Positions 9,301 to 17,629 of a stretch of DNA of 64,000 nucleotides are shown here, piece by piece. This DNA comes from Streptomyces canus. GTDB taxonomy: Bacteria > Actinomycetota > Actinomycetes > Streptomycetales > Streptomycetaceae. Made by a program: the position numbers and the translations under genes. The notes beneath the pieces are model-generated. The model saw only the letters and a program-made list of their open reading frames with translations. It did no database searches and was not told the origin of the DNA. Every line of letters starts with the position of its first letter. Position 1 is the stretch's first letter. The DNA lies in the NCBI RefSeq assembly GCF_001514145.1, contig NZ_KQ948663.1, positions 100,247 through 164,246 on the forward strand, given 5' to 3'.

Positions 9301-10851
9301 ATGCACGCTGACCTCTCCCGCCTCACGTTCCGCCCGGAGCGGCACTATTCGGCGGTGATCGCCCAGCAGGGCCGTGTCCAGCTCGACGCCGACGCCAACG
9401 AGCAGACCGCGATCCAGCTCCACCAGGCCCGCACCCTCGCCGCCGACCTGATCGGCCGGCACGGCGGGCCGCGCGACGCCGCGGGCTTCCGGATCGAGTA
9501 CGTGGGCGGCAGGCACGAGATCGACACCCTGTACATCCACGGCGGCCGTTACTACGTCGACGGCATCCTCCTCGACGCGAACCGCCCCGCGCCCGGCGTC
9601 CCGGTGCCCGACGAGGACGACGCCGAGGAGACGGCGGAGCCGCCCGCCTTCTGGACCTACTGGGACCAGCCCGATGCCTTCCGGGACCCGGAGAAGCCCG
9701 GCGACCGGCTGCCCTCGCCCGCCCAGTCGCCGTTCGTCGCCTACCTGAAGGTGTGGGAGCGGGCGGTGAGCGCGGCGGAGGACCCCGCGCTGCGCGAGGT
9801 CGCCCTCGGTGCCGCGATGCCCGACACGGCCGCCCGCCTGAAGGTCGTATGGCAGGTGCTGTCGCTGTCCCTGGCCGACCTGGCGATCGACGAGACCGAC
9901 CCGTCCAGGGAGGTCGTCCGCGCCGCCTTCGACAAGTGGGCCAAGGAACAGACTCCGACCGCCCGCCTCGCCGCCCGCAGCGAACGGCCCGACCACGCCG
10001 ACGAGGACCCCTGCCTGGTCAAGCCCGACGCCCGCTACCGCGGTCCGGAGAACCAGCTCTACCGGGTCGAGATCCACGTCGGCGGCGAGTCCGGGGACGC
10101 CACCTTCAAGTGGTCCCGCGAGAACGGCTCTGTGGTCTTCCCGGTCGACGAACTCGACGGCACCTGGGTGGAGTTGGCGTCCCTCGGCCACGACGACAAG
10201 CTGGATCTGGACGTCGGCGACTTCGTGGAGTTCACGGACACGGCCTACGCCTCCCGCCTGGAAGCCCTGCCTCTGCTGCGAGTCGAGGAGCTGGACCTGC
10301 CCGGCCGCCGCGTCCGCCTCTCCGCCGAGCCGGACCCCGGGGTCGGCCGGCTGCCCCACCTGAACCCCTTCCTGCGGCGCTGGGACCATCACGAGGGACC
10401 CAGGCGCAAGGGCCGTACGTCCGCCCTCAAGGAGGGGGCCGTGAAGCTGGAAGAAGGCCAGTGGCTCCCCCTGGAGGACGGCGTCGAGGTCTACTTCGCC
10501 AAGGGCGCCGGCTACCGCACCGGCGATCACTGGATCATCCCCGCCCGCACCGCCACCGGCCGTGTCGAGTGGCCCACGGACCCGGCCCGCCGCCCCCTCC
10601 TCCAGGCCCCCTCCGGCCTCGTCCGCGGCTTCGCCCCGCTCGCCCTGGTCAAGGGCGAGGGCAGCACCGTCGACCTGCGCTATGCCTTCGGGCCGCTCGC
10701 CAGCAGTGTTCCTGCGGCGAGCGAGGCGACGCTCGCCGCGGAGGAACAGGCCCGCCGGCAGGAGGAGGCCGCCGAGGCCGACCCCTCGCACGGACGGTCG
10801 CAGACCACGGCGCAGGCGGAAGCGGAGGCTTCGGAGGAAGGAGACCGGTAA
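9301..10851 (+). CDS. DUF6519-type protein of the injection-system operon (516 aa)
   Basis: The N-terminal signature LSRLTFRPERHYSAVIAQQG followed by RVQLDADANEQ is what I associate with the DUF6519 proteins found in actinobacterial contractile injection clusters. Its biochemical function is not known to me. Its position after the gpI-like gene, 49 bases downstream, suggests a structural or baseplate-associated protein. The last 60 residues are Ala/Glu-rich and probably disordered. A purine-rich GGGGGA ribosome-binding site precedes the ATG. The TAA stop overlaps the next ATG by one base (TAATG), so the amidase gene is coupled to it. Confidence 0.65.
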   Translation: MHADLSRLTFRPERHYSAVIAQQGRVQLDADANEQTAIQLHQARTLAADLIGRHGGPRDAAGFRIEYVGGRHEIDTLYIHGGRYYVDGILLDANRPAPGVPVPDEDDAEETAEPPAFWTYWDQPDAFRDPEKPGDRLPSPAQSPFVAYLKVWERAVSAAEDPALREVALGAAMPDTAARLKVVWQVLSLSLADLAIDETDPSREVVRAAFDKWAKEQTPTARLAARSERPDHADEDPCLVKPDARYRGPENQLYRVEIHVGGESGDATFKWSRENGSVVFPVDELDGTWVELASLGHDDKLDLDVGDFVEFTDTAYASRLEALPLLRVEELDLPGRRVRLSAEPDPGVGRLPHLNPFLRRWDHHEGPRRKGRTSALKEGAVKLEEGQWLPLEDGVEVYFAKGAGYRTGDHWIIPARTATGRVEWPTDPARRPLLQAPSGLVRGFAPLALVKGEGSTVDLRYAFGPLASSVPAASEATLAAEEQARRQEEAAEADPSHGRSQTTAQAEAEASEEGDR

Positions 10852-11732
10852 TGGCGAAGCCGATCAGCGCGTCCAAGATGGTCGAACTCCTGCGCGCGGA
10901 GGGCCTGAAGGTCCATGAGGTCCGCAACTGGCGCACCCACAACCGCAACACCAAGGGCCCGTGGGGTCCGGCGAACGGCGTGATGATCCACCACACCGTC
11001 ACCTCGGGCACCGCCGCCTCCGTCGACATCTGCTACGACGGCTACTCCGGCCTTCCCGGCCCGCTCTGCCACGGTGTGATCGACAAGAAGGGCGAGGTCC
11101 ACCTGGTCGGCAACGGCCGTGCGAACCATGCCGGGTTGGGCGACAGCGACGTCCTGCGCGCGGTCGTGGACGAGTCCGTGCTGCCCGGCGACAACGAGGC
11201 CGACACCGACGGCAACCGGCACTTCTACGGCTTCGAGTGCATCAACCTCGGCAACGGCAAGGACCCCTGGCCCGAGGCACAGAAGGAGGCCATCGAGAAG
11301 GTCGCCGCCGCGATCTGCCGTCACCACGGCTGGAGCGAACGCTCGGTGATCGGCCACAAGGAGTGGCAGCCGGGCAAGCAGGATCCGCGCGGCTTCACCA
11401 TGGACGGCATGCGCAAGCGGATCGCCGACCGCCTCGGGGGCAAGGATCCGGCGCCCGATCCGAGGCCCACGCCGTCGAAGCCGTCGTACGTCCCCTTCCC
11501 GGGCGCGGACTTCTTCCACCTCGGGCAGAAGTCCCCGATCATCACCGCGATGGGCCGGCGCCTGGTCGCCGAAGGCTGCGGCCACTACGAGGAGGGGCCC
11601 GGCCCCGAGTGGACCGAGGCCGATCGCAAGTCCTACCGGGCCTGGCAGCACAAGCTGCACTTCCGGGGCAGGGACGCCGACGGCATCCCGGGCAAGGCCA
11701 GCTGGGACAAGCTGAAGGTGCCCGTGAGCTGA
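10851..11732 (+). CDS. N-acetylmuramoyl-L-alanine amidase of the injection-system operon (293 aa)
   Basis: This is an Amidase_2/PGRP-type peptidoglycan hydrolase, predicted to cleave the bond between muramic acid and the stem peptide. The Zn-ligand pattern is visible: VMIHHTVTSG with the first His, a central H/Y-containing segment, and VIGHKEWQPGKQDPRGF with the distal His. A C-terminal region (about 220-293) with YRAWQHKLHFRG and DADGIPGKASWDKL resembles the peptidoglycan-binding tail of Streptomyces phage endolysins. I see no signal peptide, so export would need lysis, the contractile particle or another route. It is the last gene of the operon and overlaps the preceding stop by one base. 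It could be a structural hydrolase, an effector or a release enzyme. The start inside the larger open frame is set by that TAATG junction. Confidence 0.85.
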   Translation: MAKPISASKMVELLRAEGLKVHEVRNWRTHNRNTKGPWGPANGVMIHHTVTSGTAASVDICYDGYSGLPGPLCHGVIDKKGEVHLVGNGRANHAGLGDSDVLRAVVDESVLPGDNEADTDGNRHFYGFECINLGNGKDPWPEAQKEAIEKVAAAICRHHGWSERSVIGHKEWQPGKQDPRGFTMDGMRKRIADRLGGKDPAPDPRPTPSKPSYVPFPGADFFHLGQKSPIITAMGRRLVAEGCGHYEEGPGPEWTEADRKSYRAWQHKLHFRGRDADGIPGKASWDKLKVPVS

Positions 11733-11743
11733 AGCCCGAAGGC

Positions 11744-11780
11744 CCGCCCGCCTACGCCGGTCCGGCGTTGGTGGGCGGGT
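11744..11780 (+). terminator. hairpin at the end of the injection-system operon
   Basis: A GC-rich inverted repeat (CCCGCCCGCC...GGTGGGCGGG with an inner ACGCCGG/CCGGCGT arm) follows the amidase stop by 11 bases and overlaps the 3' end of the convergent M1 peptidase gene. There is no T-run. It probably ends transcription in one or both directions. Confidence 0.5.
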
Positions 11781-13212
11781 GCGCGGGCCGCGCCGGAATC
11801 ACCGTCGGCAACGACGGCAGCGCCGCCCCGTACACCCACGCGTCGAACAGCCCGTTCAGCGGTTCGTCCGCGAACCGGTTGACGTGGGCCGTGAACGTCG
11901 TCGTGGTCACGGCCCCGCCCCGGTGCAGCCCGGCCCAGCCGCGCAGCATCCGGAAGAACGCCTCGTCACCCATCGCGCAGCGCACCGCGTGCACGGTGAG
12001 CCCGCCGCGCTCGTAGAGCCGGTCGTCGAACATCGACTTGCGGCCCGGGTCGGCCAGGCGCAGGTCCTGGGGGAGCGAGGACAGCAACCGGTGTGCCGCG
12101 GCGGCCAGTTGCTGCGCGGTACGGCCACCCGAGCGCTCCGACCACAGCCACTCGGCGTACTTGGCGAACCCCTCGTTCAGCCAGATGTGCCGCCAGTCCG
12201 CGATGGACACGCTGTTGCCGAACCACTGGTGCGCCAGCTCGTGCGCCACCAGCCGCTCCGAACCCCGGGCCCCGTCCACGTGGTTGGCGCCGAACAGCGA
12301 CAACCCCTGGGCCTCCACGGGCACATCGAGCTCCTCCTCCGTGACGACGACCGCGTACTCGTCGAACGGATACGGCCCGAACAGCTCCTGGAACAGCTCC
12401 ATCATCTGCGGCTGCCGCGCGAAGTCACGGGAGAACTCCGGCAGCAGATGCGCCGGGATGTGCCCGTGCTGCGGCACCCCGCCCGGCCCCGGGTCGCCGA
12501 GCAGCACCGTCTGGTACTTGCCGATCGACAGTCCGACGAGATAGCTGGACGTGGGCGCCGCCTGCTCGTACACCCAGGTCGTCGTGGAGGCCTTGGTCGT
12601 ACGGGTCAGCAGCCTGCCGCCCGCCACCACCGCGTACGCCGACGGCGTGGTGATGGAGATCTGGTACGACGCCTTGTCCGCGGGCCGGTCGTTGCACGGG
12701 TACCAGGACGGCGCCCCGATCGGCTGGCTCGCGACCAGCGCCCCGTCCTCCAGCTCCTCCCAGCCGAGCCCGCCCCAGGGGCTGCTCACCGGCTTGGGGT
12801 TGCCCGACCAGTGCACCTCGACCGTGAACGCGGCCCCGGGCCGCACCGGCTTCGCCGGCCGGACCCGCAGCTTCCCGCCGCGGTGCGTGTAGCGCGCCTG
12901 CCGGCCGTCCACCCGCACCCGGCCGATCTTGAAGTCGGACAGGTTCAGCATGAACTCGGCGAGCGGAGAGCGCCCCGCTATGGCGTTGATCCGGGCGCTC
13001 CCGGCCAGGCGGTTCGGGCCCGGCCGGTAGTCCAGTGCGAGCTCGTAGCGGTGCACCCGGTACCGGGCGTCACCGTGGTCCGGGAAGTACGGGTCCGGAC
13101 CCGCCGCCTGCTGAACTGCCACTGCCGCTTCTGCTCCCTGCGCTGCGTTCCCACTCGGATCCACCGGTACACCGCTCACCGACTCCGAGTGGCCCGCGTT
13201 CAGGGCCGCCAT
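11752..13212 (-). CDS. M1-family zinc aminopeptidase (486 aa), coupled to the Pls-like synthetase
   Basis: This gluzincin peptidase has the full M1 zinc site: HELAHQW (His324, Glu325, His328) and Glu347 in WLNEGFAKYAEW, with the usual 18-residue spacing. The exopeptidase motif normally written GxMEN appears here as PVEAQG (about 298-303). I see no signal peptide or membrane segment. The start codon overlaps the end of the upstream NRPS gene by 13 bases on the same strand, so the two are co-translated. In epsilon-polylysine producers, as I remember it, a zinc aminopeptidase (Pld) that trims the polymer is associated with the synthetase. This neighbour is therefore a good candidate for a polymer-degrading or self-protection enzyme. 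A general housekeeping aminopeptidase is the alternative. Confidence 0.88.
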   Translation of the reverse strand: MAALNAGHSESVSGVPVDPSGNAAQGAEAAVAVQQAAGPDPYFPDHGDARYRVHRYELALDYRPGPNRLAGSARINAIAGRSPLAEFMLNLSDFKIGRVRVDGRQARYTHRGGKLRVRPAKPVRPGAAFTVEVHWSGNPKPVSSPWGGLGWEELEDGALVASQPIGAPSWYPCNDRPADKASYQISITTPSAYAVVAGGRLLTRTTKASTTTWVYEQAAPTSSYLVGLSIGKYQTVLLGDPGPGGVPQHGHIPAHLLPEFSRDFARQPQMMELFQELFGPYPFDEYAVVVTEEELDVPVEAQGLSLFGANHVDGARGSERLVAHELAHQWFGNSVSIADWRHIWLNEGFAKYAEWLWSERSGGRTAQQLAAAAHRLLSSLPQDLRLADPGRKSMFDDRLYERGGLTVHAVRCAMGDEAFFRMLRGWAGLHRGGAVTTTTFTAHVNRFADEPLNGLFDAWVYGAALPSLPTVIPARPAHPPTNAGPA

Positions 13213-16200
13213 GCCTCGATCGGGTTGCCGAGCCAGCGGGTGTCGTCCGGGACGGACTCCGCGGCCATGACGAGCGACGCGGGACCCAGCGTGGTGCGGG
13301 CCCCGATCGTGCTGCCGGGCAGCACGATCCCGCCAGGGCCCAGCGTGGCACCCTCACGGAGAACAACAGTATCCGTCCGCAAGATCCGGTCGTGGAAGAG
13401 GTGGGTCTGGAGCACACAGCCGCGGTTCACGGTCGCCGCGTCCTCCAGGGTCACCAGATCGGTCTCCGGCAGCCAGTAGCTCTCCACCCAGACGCCCTTG
13501 CCGATCCGCGCGCCCAGCCCCCTGAGCCACGCCGTCAGCACCGGCGTACCGGGCACGGAGCCCGCCAGCCACGGCACCGCGAGCACCTCGACAAAGGTGT
13601 CCGCGAGTTCGTTGCGCCACACGAAGCCGCTCCACAGCGGGTGCTCCCCACTGCGGTGCCGCCCCACGAGCAGCCACTTCGCGACCACTGACACCAGCCC
13701 CGCCGCCGCACCGGCCACGAGCAGCACCACTCCCGCCAGCAGCCAGGCCCACGGCCCGAGCACACACAGCGCGGCCACCGTCAGCACGGCCAGCCACGCC
13801 GAGCAGAACACGGGCACGATCCGGCACAGCTCCACCAGACCGCGCGCCCACAGCAGCCCCGCCGAGGGCTCGTACGTCCGGCTCTGATCGCTGTCGGCCG
13901 CGCTGCGCGGCAGCTTCACCGGCGGCAGGCCCAGATACGACGTGCCCTTCTTCGCCTTCTTCGGCGTGGCCGAGAGCACGCCCACCAGCCCGCCGTCCGG
14001 CACGGTCCGCCCCGGCGCGGTCATCCCGGAGTTCCCGAGAAACGCCCGCCGCCCGATCTCCGCGCGCCCGACCCTGACCCAGCCGCCACCCAGCTCGTAC
14101 GGAGCGGTCAGTGTGTCGTCGGCCAGGAACGCGCCCTCGCCGACCGTCGTCAGGCTCGGCAGCGCGAGCACCGTCGACACCTCCGCACCGCGCCCGATCC
14201 GCATCCCGAGCAGCCGCAGCCACACCGGCGTGACCAGCCCGGCGTACAGCGGGAACAGCGCCTCGCGCGAGCGGTCCATCAGCTGTGTGACGGTCCACGC
14301 CTGCCACCCGACCCGACTGTGCGTCGGATACGTCCCCTCGCGCAGCCCCAGGCTCAGCAGCCGCACGGCGACCAGGATCAGCAGGGCGTACGCCAGCCCG
14401 AAGGCGAGCGTGGCCGGGACGAGGGCCAGGGCGGCGCCCTTCAGAGGCGCGTAGGCGGCGAGGAACGGACGGGCGACCAGGAAGGCCGCGCCACCCGCCA
14501 GTACCGGGAGCAAGCTCATGCAGAAGCCGGCGAGGCCGTACATCACCCGCCAGTACGTCCCCCGCGCCGGCCGCTCCTTCGGCCAGTTGCGCTTGGCCTT
14601 GCCCAGCTTGACCGCGGGCGCGCCCGCCCAGCGCTGACCGGTCGGGATCTGCCCGGTGACCGCCGAACCCGGCGCCACCTCGGCCCGCTTTCCGACCCGG
14701 GCGCCGGGAAAGAGGATGCTGCGCGTGCCGACGACGGCATGCGCACCCACCTTGACCTGGCCGATCTCCAGCCGGTCGCCGTCCAGCCACCAGCCGGACA
14801 GGTCCACCTCGGACTCGACGGCCGCGCCCCGGCCCAGCTTGAGCATGCCGGTGACCGGCGGCAGCGAGTGCAGGTCCACGTCCGGGCCGACCCTGGCGCC
14901 CAGCGCCCGCGCGTACCGCTCCAGCCAGGAGCCGGTCAGCGAGGTCGCCCCGGTGAACTCGGCGAGCCGCTCGGCCGTCCACAGCCGCAGGTGGACGCCG
15001 CCACCGCGCGGGTAGCGGCCCGGCTGCACCTTGCGCAGCAGCACGCGCGCCCCGCCCGCCGCGATCGCCAGCCGTCCGGGCGGGCTGAACAGCAGCAGGG
15101 CACCGGCCCCGACCAGCCACCACGAGGTGCTCGGCAGCCAGGAGTACGGCAGGACGTTCCCGAGCGCGGCGAGCGGCACCAGCCAGCGCAGTCCGAGCAG
15201 CGTGAACAGGGGGAGCAGGACGAGGAGCTGGATCACCTGGGCCTTGAGCGGCACCGGCGCGATCACTCGCGCTGCCCCGTCGTCCTGCGCGGACTCCTCG
15301 AGGTGGCGGGCCAGCTTCCGCAGCGTGGGCTGCTGGTAGATGTCGAGGACGGCCGCGCTCGGGTAGCGGGTGCGCAGCCGGGTGGTCAACTGGGCGGCGG
15401 CCAGGCTGCTGCCGCCGATCGCGAAGAAGTCGTCGCGGGCACTGGAGACCGGGATGCCGAGGACTTCCGTCCACTGCTCGGCGAGCCAGGCCTCGGTACC
15501 GTAGAACTCCTCCGCGGGGCCGCCCGTTTCGAGCCCCTCGAGAGGCCAGGGCAGCGCGTTGCGGTCCACCTTGCCGGAGGTCCGCGTCGGCAGGTCGTCG
15601 ACGGGAGCGATCAACGGCACGAGCGCGGCGGGCAGTTCGGCCCGCAGCTTCTCCACGGCCGTGGTGTGGTCCCAGCCGTCCTGCGTGACGACGTACCCGA
15701 CGAGAAGCTGGTTGCCGCTGCGGGCGGTGCGGACGGCGGCGGCCGCTCCCGCGACCCCGGGCAGCGCCTGGAGAGCCGCGTCGACCTCACCCAGCTCGAT
15801 CCGCCGGCCCCCGAGCTTGATCTGCTCGTCGGCACGGCCGAGGAAGACGAGCCCCTCGGGCTCCGCCTTCACGAGGTCACCGCTGCGGTACGCCCGCTCC
15901 CAGCCCAACGACTTCAGCGGCGCGTACTTCTCCGCGTCCTTCTCGGCGTCCAGGTACCGCGCCAGCCCGACCCCGCCGATCACCAGCTGCCCGCTCGCGC
16001 CCATCGGCACGGGCTCCCCGGTCTCGTCGACGACGGCCAGCTCCCAGCCGTCCAGCGGCAGCCCGATCCGGATCGGCTCCTGGCCGCTCATCAGAGAGGC
16101 ACAGGCCACCACGGTCGCCTCGGTGGGCCCGTAGGTGTTCCACACCTCGCGCCCCTCCGTCACCAGCCGCTGCGCCAGCTCGGGCGGGCAGGCCTCACCG

Positions 16201-17063
16201 CCGAAGATCAGCAGCCGTACGTCGTTGAGGGTCTCGGGCTCCCACAGCGCGGCGAGCGTCGGCACCGTGGAGACGACGGTGATCTCCTGCTCGACCAGCC
16301 AGGGCCCGAGATCGGCCCCGCTCCTGACCTGTGCACGCGGCACCGGCACCAGACAGGCCCCGTATCGCCAGGCCAGCCACATCTCCTCGCAGGACGCGTC
16401 GAAGGCGACCGACAGCCCCGCCATGACCCTGTCAGCGGGTCCGATGGGATCGTCGGTGAGGAACAGGGCGGCCTCGGCGTCCACGAAGGCGGCCGCGCTG
16501 CGGTGCGAGACGGCGACGCCCTTGGGCCTGCCGGTGGAGCCGGAGGTGAAGATGATCCACGCGTCGTGCTCGATGCCGGGCCGGGCGGCGGGGAAGTCGC
16601 AGCGCCCGTTGACGGTCAGCTCGTGCCCGGCGCCGACGACGGCCCGGACCTCCGCCTCCCCGAACACCAGCTCGGCCCGCTCGTCGGGGTCCTCGGCGTC
16701 GACGGGGACGTACGCGGCGCCCGCCGCCAGCACGGCGAGGATCGCGACGTACAGGTCGTTCGTGCCGGACGGGACCCGGATGCCGACCCGGTCGCCGAGC
16801 CCTACCCCGGCCTCGGCGAGCCGCCGCCGCAACCGCTCCACCTCGACGGCCAGCGCACGGTAGGTGAGCCGGGTGGTCCCGTCGTCCAGGGCGAGCTCGT
16901 CGGGGTAGGACCGTACGGACGCGTCGAAGACGTCGACGAGCGTGCGCGGGGAGGCGGCCGGGCCCCCGGAAAAACGGGCGGTGTCGCCGAACTGTTCGCG
17001 GATCTCTGCGCTGAGCTCTTCGTTGAGCAGGCCGAGAGCACTGCTCTCGTGTATCGCTGCCAT
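13200..17063 (-). CDS. Pls/PosA-type single-module NRPS, predicted lysine-activating (1287 aa)
   Basis: Domains in order: adenylation (about 1-500; IIFTSGSTGRPKG at 170-182, GPTE at 312-315, SGKVDR Lys498), peptidyl carrier (about 520-590; FFAIGGSSL, phosphopantetheine Ser553), then an integral-membrane part alternating with hexapeptide-repeat (left-handed beta-helix) domains to the C-terminus. This is the layout of epsilon-poly-L-lysine synthetase, and the length is close to the about 1320 residues I recall for S. albulus Pls. Aligned by eye to GrsA, the specificity positions read D-A-E-S-I-G-T-V-V-K, nine of ten matching the lysine code of bacitracin synthetase (DAESIGSVVK). The ATG at 17063 is preferred over one 29 codons upstream because the extension has no family-like sequence. 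The downstream M1 peptidase overlaps it. A different diamino acid as substrate remains possible. Confidence 0.88.
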   Translation of the reverse strand: MAAIHESSALGLLNEELSAEIREQFGDTARFSGGPAASPRTLVDVFDASVRSYPDELALDDGTTRLTYRALAVEVERLRRRLAEAGVGLGDRVGIRVPSGTNDLYVAILAVLAAGAAYVPVDAEDPDERAELVFGEAEVRAVVGAGHELTVNGRCDFPAARPGIEHDAWIIFTSGSTGRPKGVAVSHRSAAAFVDAEAALFLTDDPIGPADRVMAGLSVAFDASCEEMWLAWRYGACLVPVPRAQVRSGADLGPWLVEQEITVVSTVPTLAALWEPETLNDVRLLIFGGEACPPELAQRLVTEGREVWNTYGPTEATVVACASLMSGQEPIRIGLPLDGWELAVVDETGEPVPMGASGQLVIGGVGLARYLDAEKDAEKYAPLKSLGWERAYRSGDLVKAEPEGLVFLGRADEQIKLGGRRIELGEVDAALQALPGVAGAAAAVRTARSGNQLLVGYVVTQDGWDHTTAVEKLRAELPAALVPLIAPVDDLPTRTSGKVDRNALPWPLEGLETGGPAEEFYGTEAWLAEQWTEVLGIPVSSARDDFFAIGGSSLAAAQLTTRLRTRYPSAAVLDIYQQPTLRKLARHLEESAQDDGAARVIAPVPLKAQVIQLLVLLPLFTLLGLRWLVPLAALGNVLPYSWLPSTSWWLVGAGALLLFSPPGRLAIAAGGARVLLRKVQPGRYPRGGGVHLRLWTAERLAEFTGATSLTGSWLERYARALGARVGPDVDLHSLPPVTGMLKLGRGAAVESEVDLSGWWLDGDRLEIGQVKVGAHAVVGTRSILFPGARVGKRAEVAPGSAVTGQIPTGQRWAGAPAVKLGKAKRNWPKERPARGTYWRVMYGLAGFCMSLLPVLAGGAAFLVARPFLAAYAPLKGAALALVPATLAFGLAYALLILVAVRLLSLGLREGTYPTHSRVGWQAWTVTQLMDRSREALFPLYAGLVTPVWLRLLGMRIGRGAEVSTVLALPSLTTVGEGAFLADDTLTAPYELGGGWVRVGRAEIGRRAFLGNSGMTAPGRTVPDGGLVGVLSATPKKAKKGTSYLGLPPVKLPRSAADSDQSRTYEPSAGLLWARGLVELCRIVPVFCSAWLAVLTVAALCVLGPWAWLLAGVVLLVAGAAAGLVSVVAKWLLVGRHRSGEHPLWSGFVWRNELADTFVEVLAVPWLAGSVPGTPVLTAWLRGLGARIGKGVWVESYWLPETDLVTLEDAATVNRGCVLQTHLFHDRILRTDTVVLREGATLGPGGIVLPGSTIGARTTLGPASLVMAAESVPDDTRWLGNPIEAWRP

Positions 17064-17307
17064 CGGTCCTCGCGTCTCGATCCCGGAGCCCTCCGGGGCG
17101 CTGGCGGGCCGCAGGTCTGCCTGGGGTTGTCCGGCACCAGCTCGTAACAAGCCGGAAATTTTAGTACGACGCTAGGTTCGAACCCCCAAAACGGCCACCG
17201 GGAAAGACTGCTCGGGGGGTGCGGCAGCTCCGCCGCGCGCCTGTGACCTGGTGATCTTCACGCCGAGCGAGAGATGTCCCACATACAGCGAACAGGCCGT
17301 ATACGAC

Positions 17308-17340
17308 GAATCCCCCGGCCGCTGAGCGACCGGGGGATTC
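17308..17340 (-). terminator. terminator of the tRNA-Leu gene
   Basis: A perfect 11-bp stem (GAATCCCCCGG / CCGGGGGATTC) begins three bases after the encoded CCA end of the tRNA on the minus strand. Confidence 0.75.
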
Positions 17341-17343
17341 GGC

Positions 17344-17431
17344 TGGTGTCCGAGGGGGGACTTGAACCCCCACGCCCGATAAAGGGCACTAGCACCTCAA
17401 GCTAGCGCGTCTGCCATTCCGCCACCCGGAC
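17344..17431 (-). tRNA. tRNA-Leu (anticodon GAG), CCA encoded
   Basis: On the minus strand the RNA begins GUCCGGGUGGCGGAAUGG and ends with a 7-bp acceptor strand, discriminator A and genomic CCA. The anticodon stem CUAGC/GCUAG closes the loop UUGAGGU, giving anticodon GAG, which reads CUC/CUU leucine codons. There is a long variable arm (GCCC...GGGC), as required for a class II tRNA-Leu, and a T-arm with GGUUCAAGUCC. It is not bldA, whose anticodon is UAA. It sits between the Pls/injection-system block and conserved core genes. Confidence 0.95.
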
Positions 17432-17629
17432 AAGGTGTCTGTCGCGCGGGGTTCCCCTCGCGGCGACGAAGGAAACATTACCAGGCTTTCGAGGGGCCCC
17501 GATCACCCCCCGTCGCCTTCCCCGGCCCCGCGTGAACGGCGTGTGACGGGCCGGGTCCGGTCTTGGGGAGGACCGGCCCGCGGGGGGAGGATGAGGGGAA
17601 CCACCAGCAGTGACAGCGGGAGGAACAGC

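Noticed and set aside
14319..17147. A 942-codon plus-strand open frame opposite the Pls-like gene
   Set aside because: Low-complexity Arg/Pro/Gly translation with no family features; the minus strand encodes a canonical NRPS.
17160..17200. tRNA T-arm-like string GGTTCGAACCC upstream of the Pls-like gene
   Set aside because: No acceptor, D-arm or anticodon arm can be folded around it on either strand, and it does not match the neighbouring tRNA-Leu T-arm, so an integration remnant cannot be supported.
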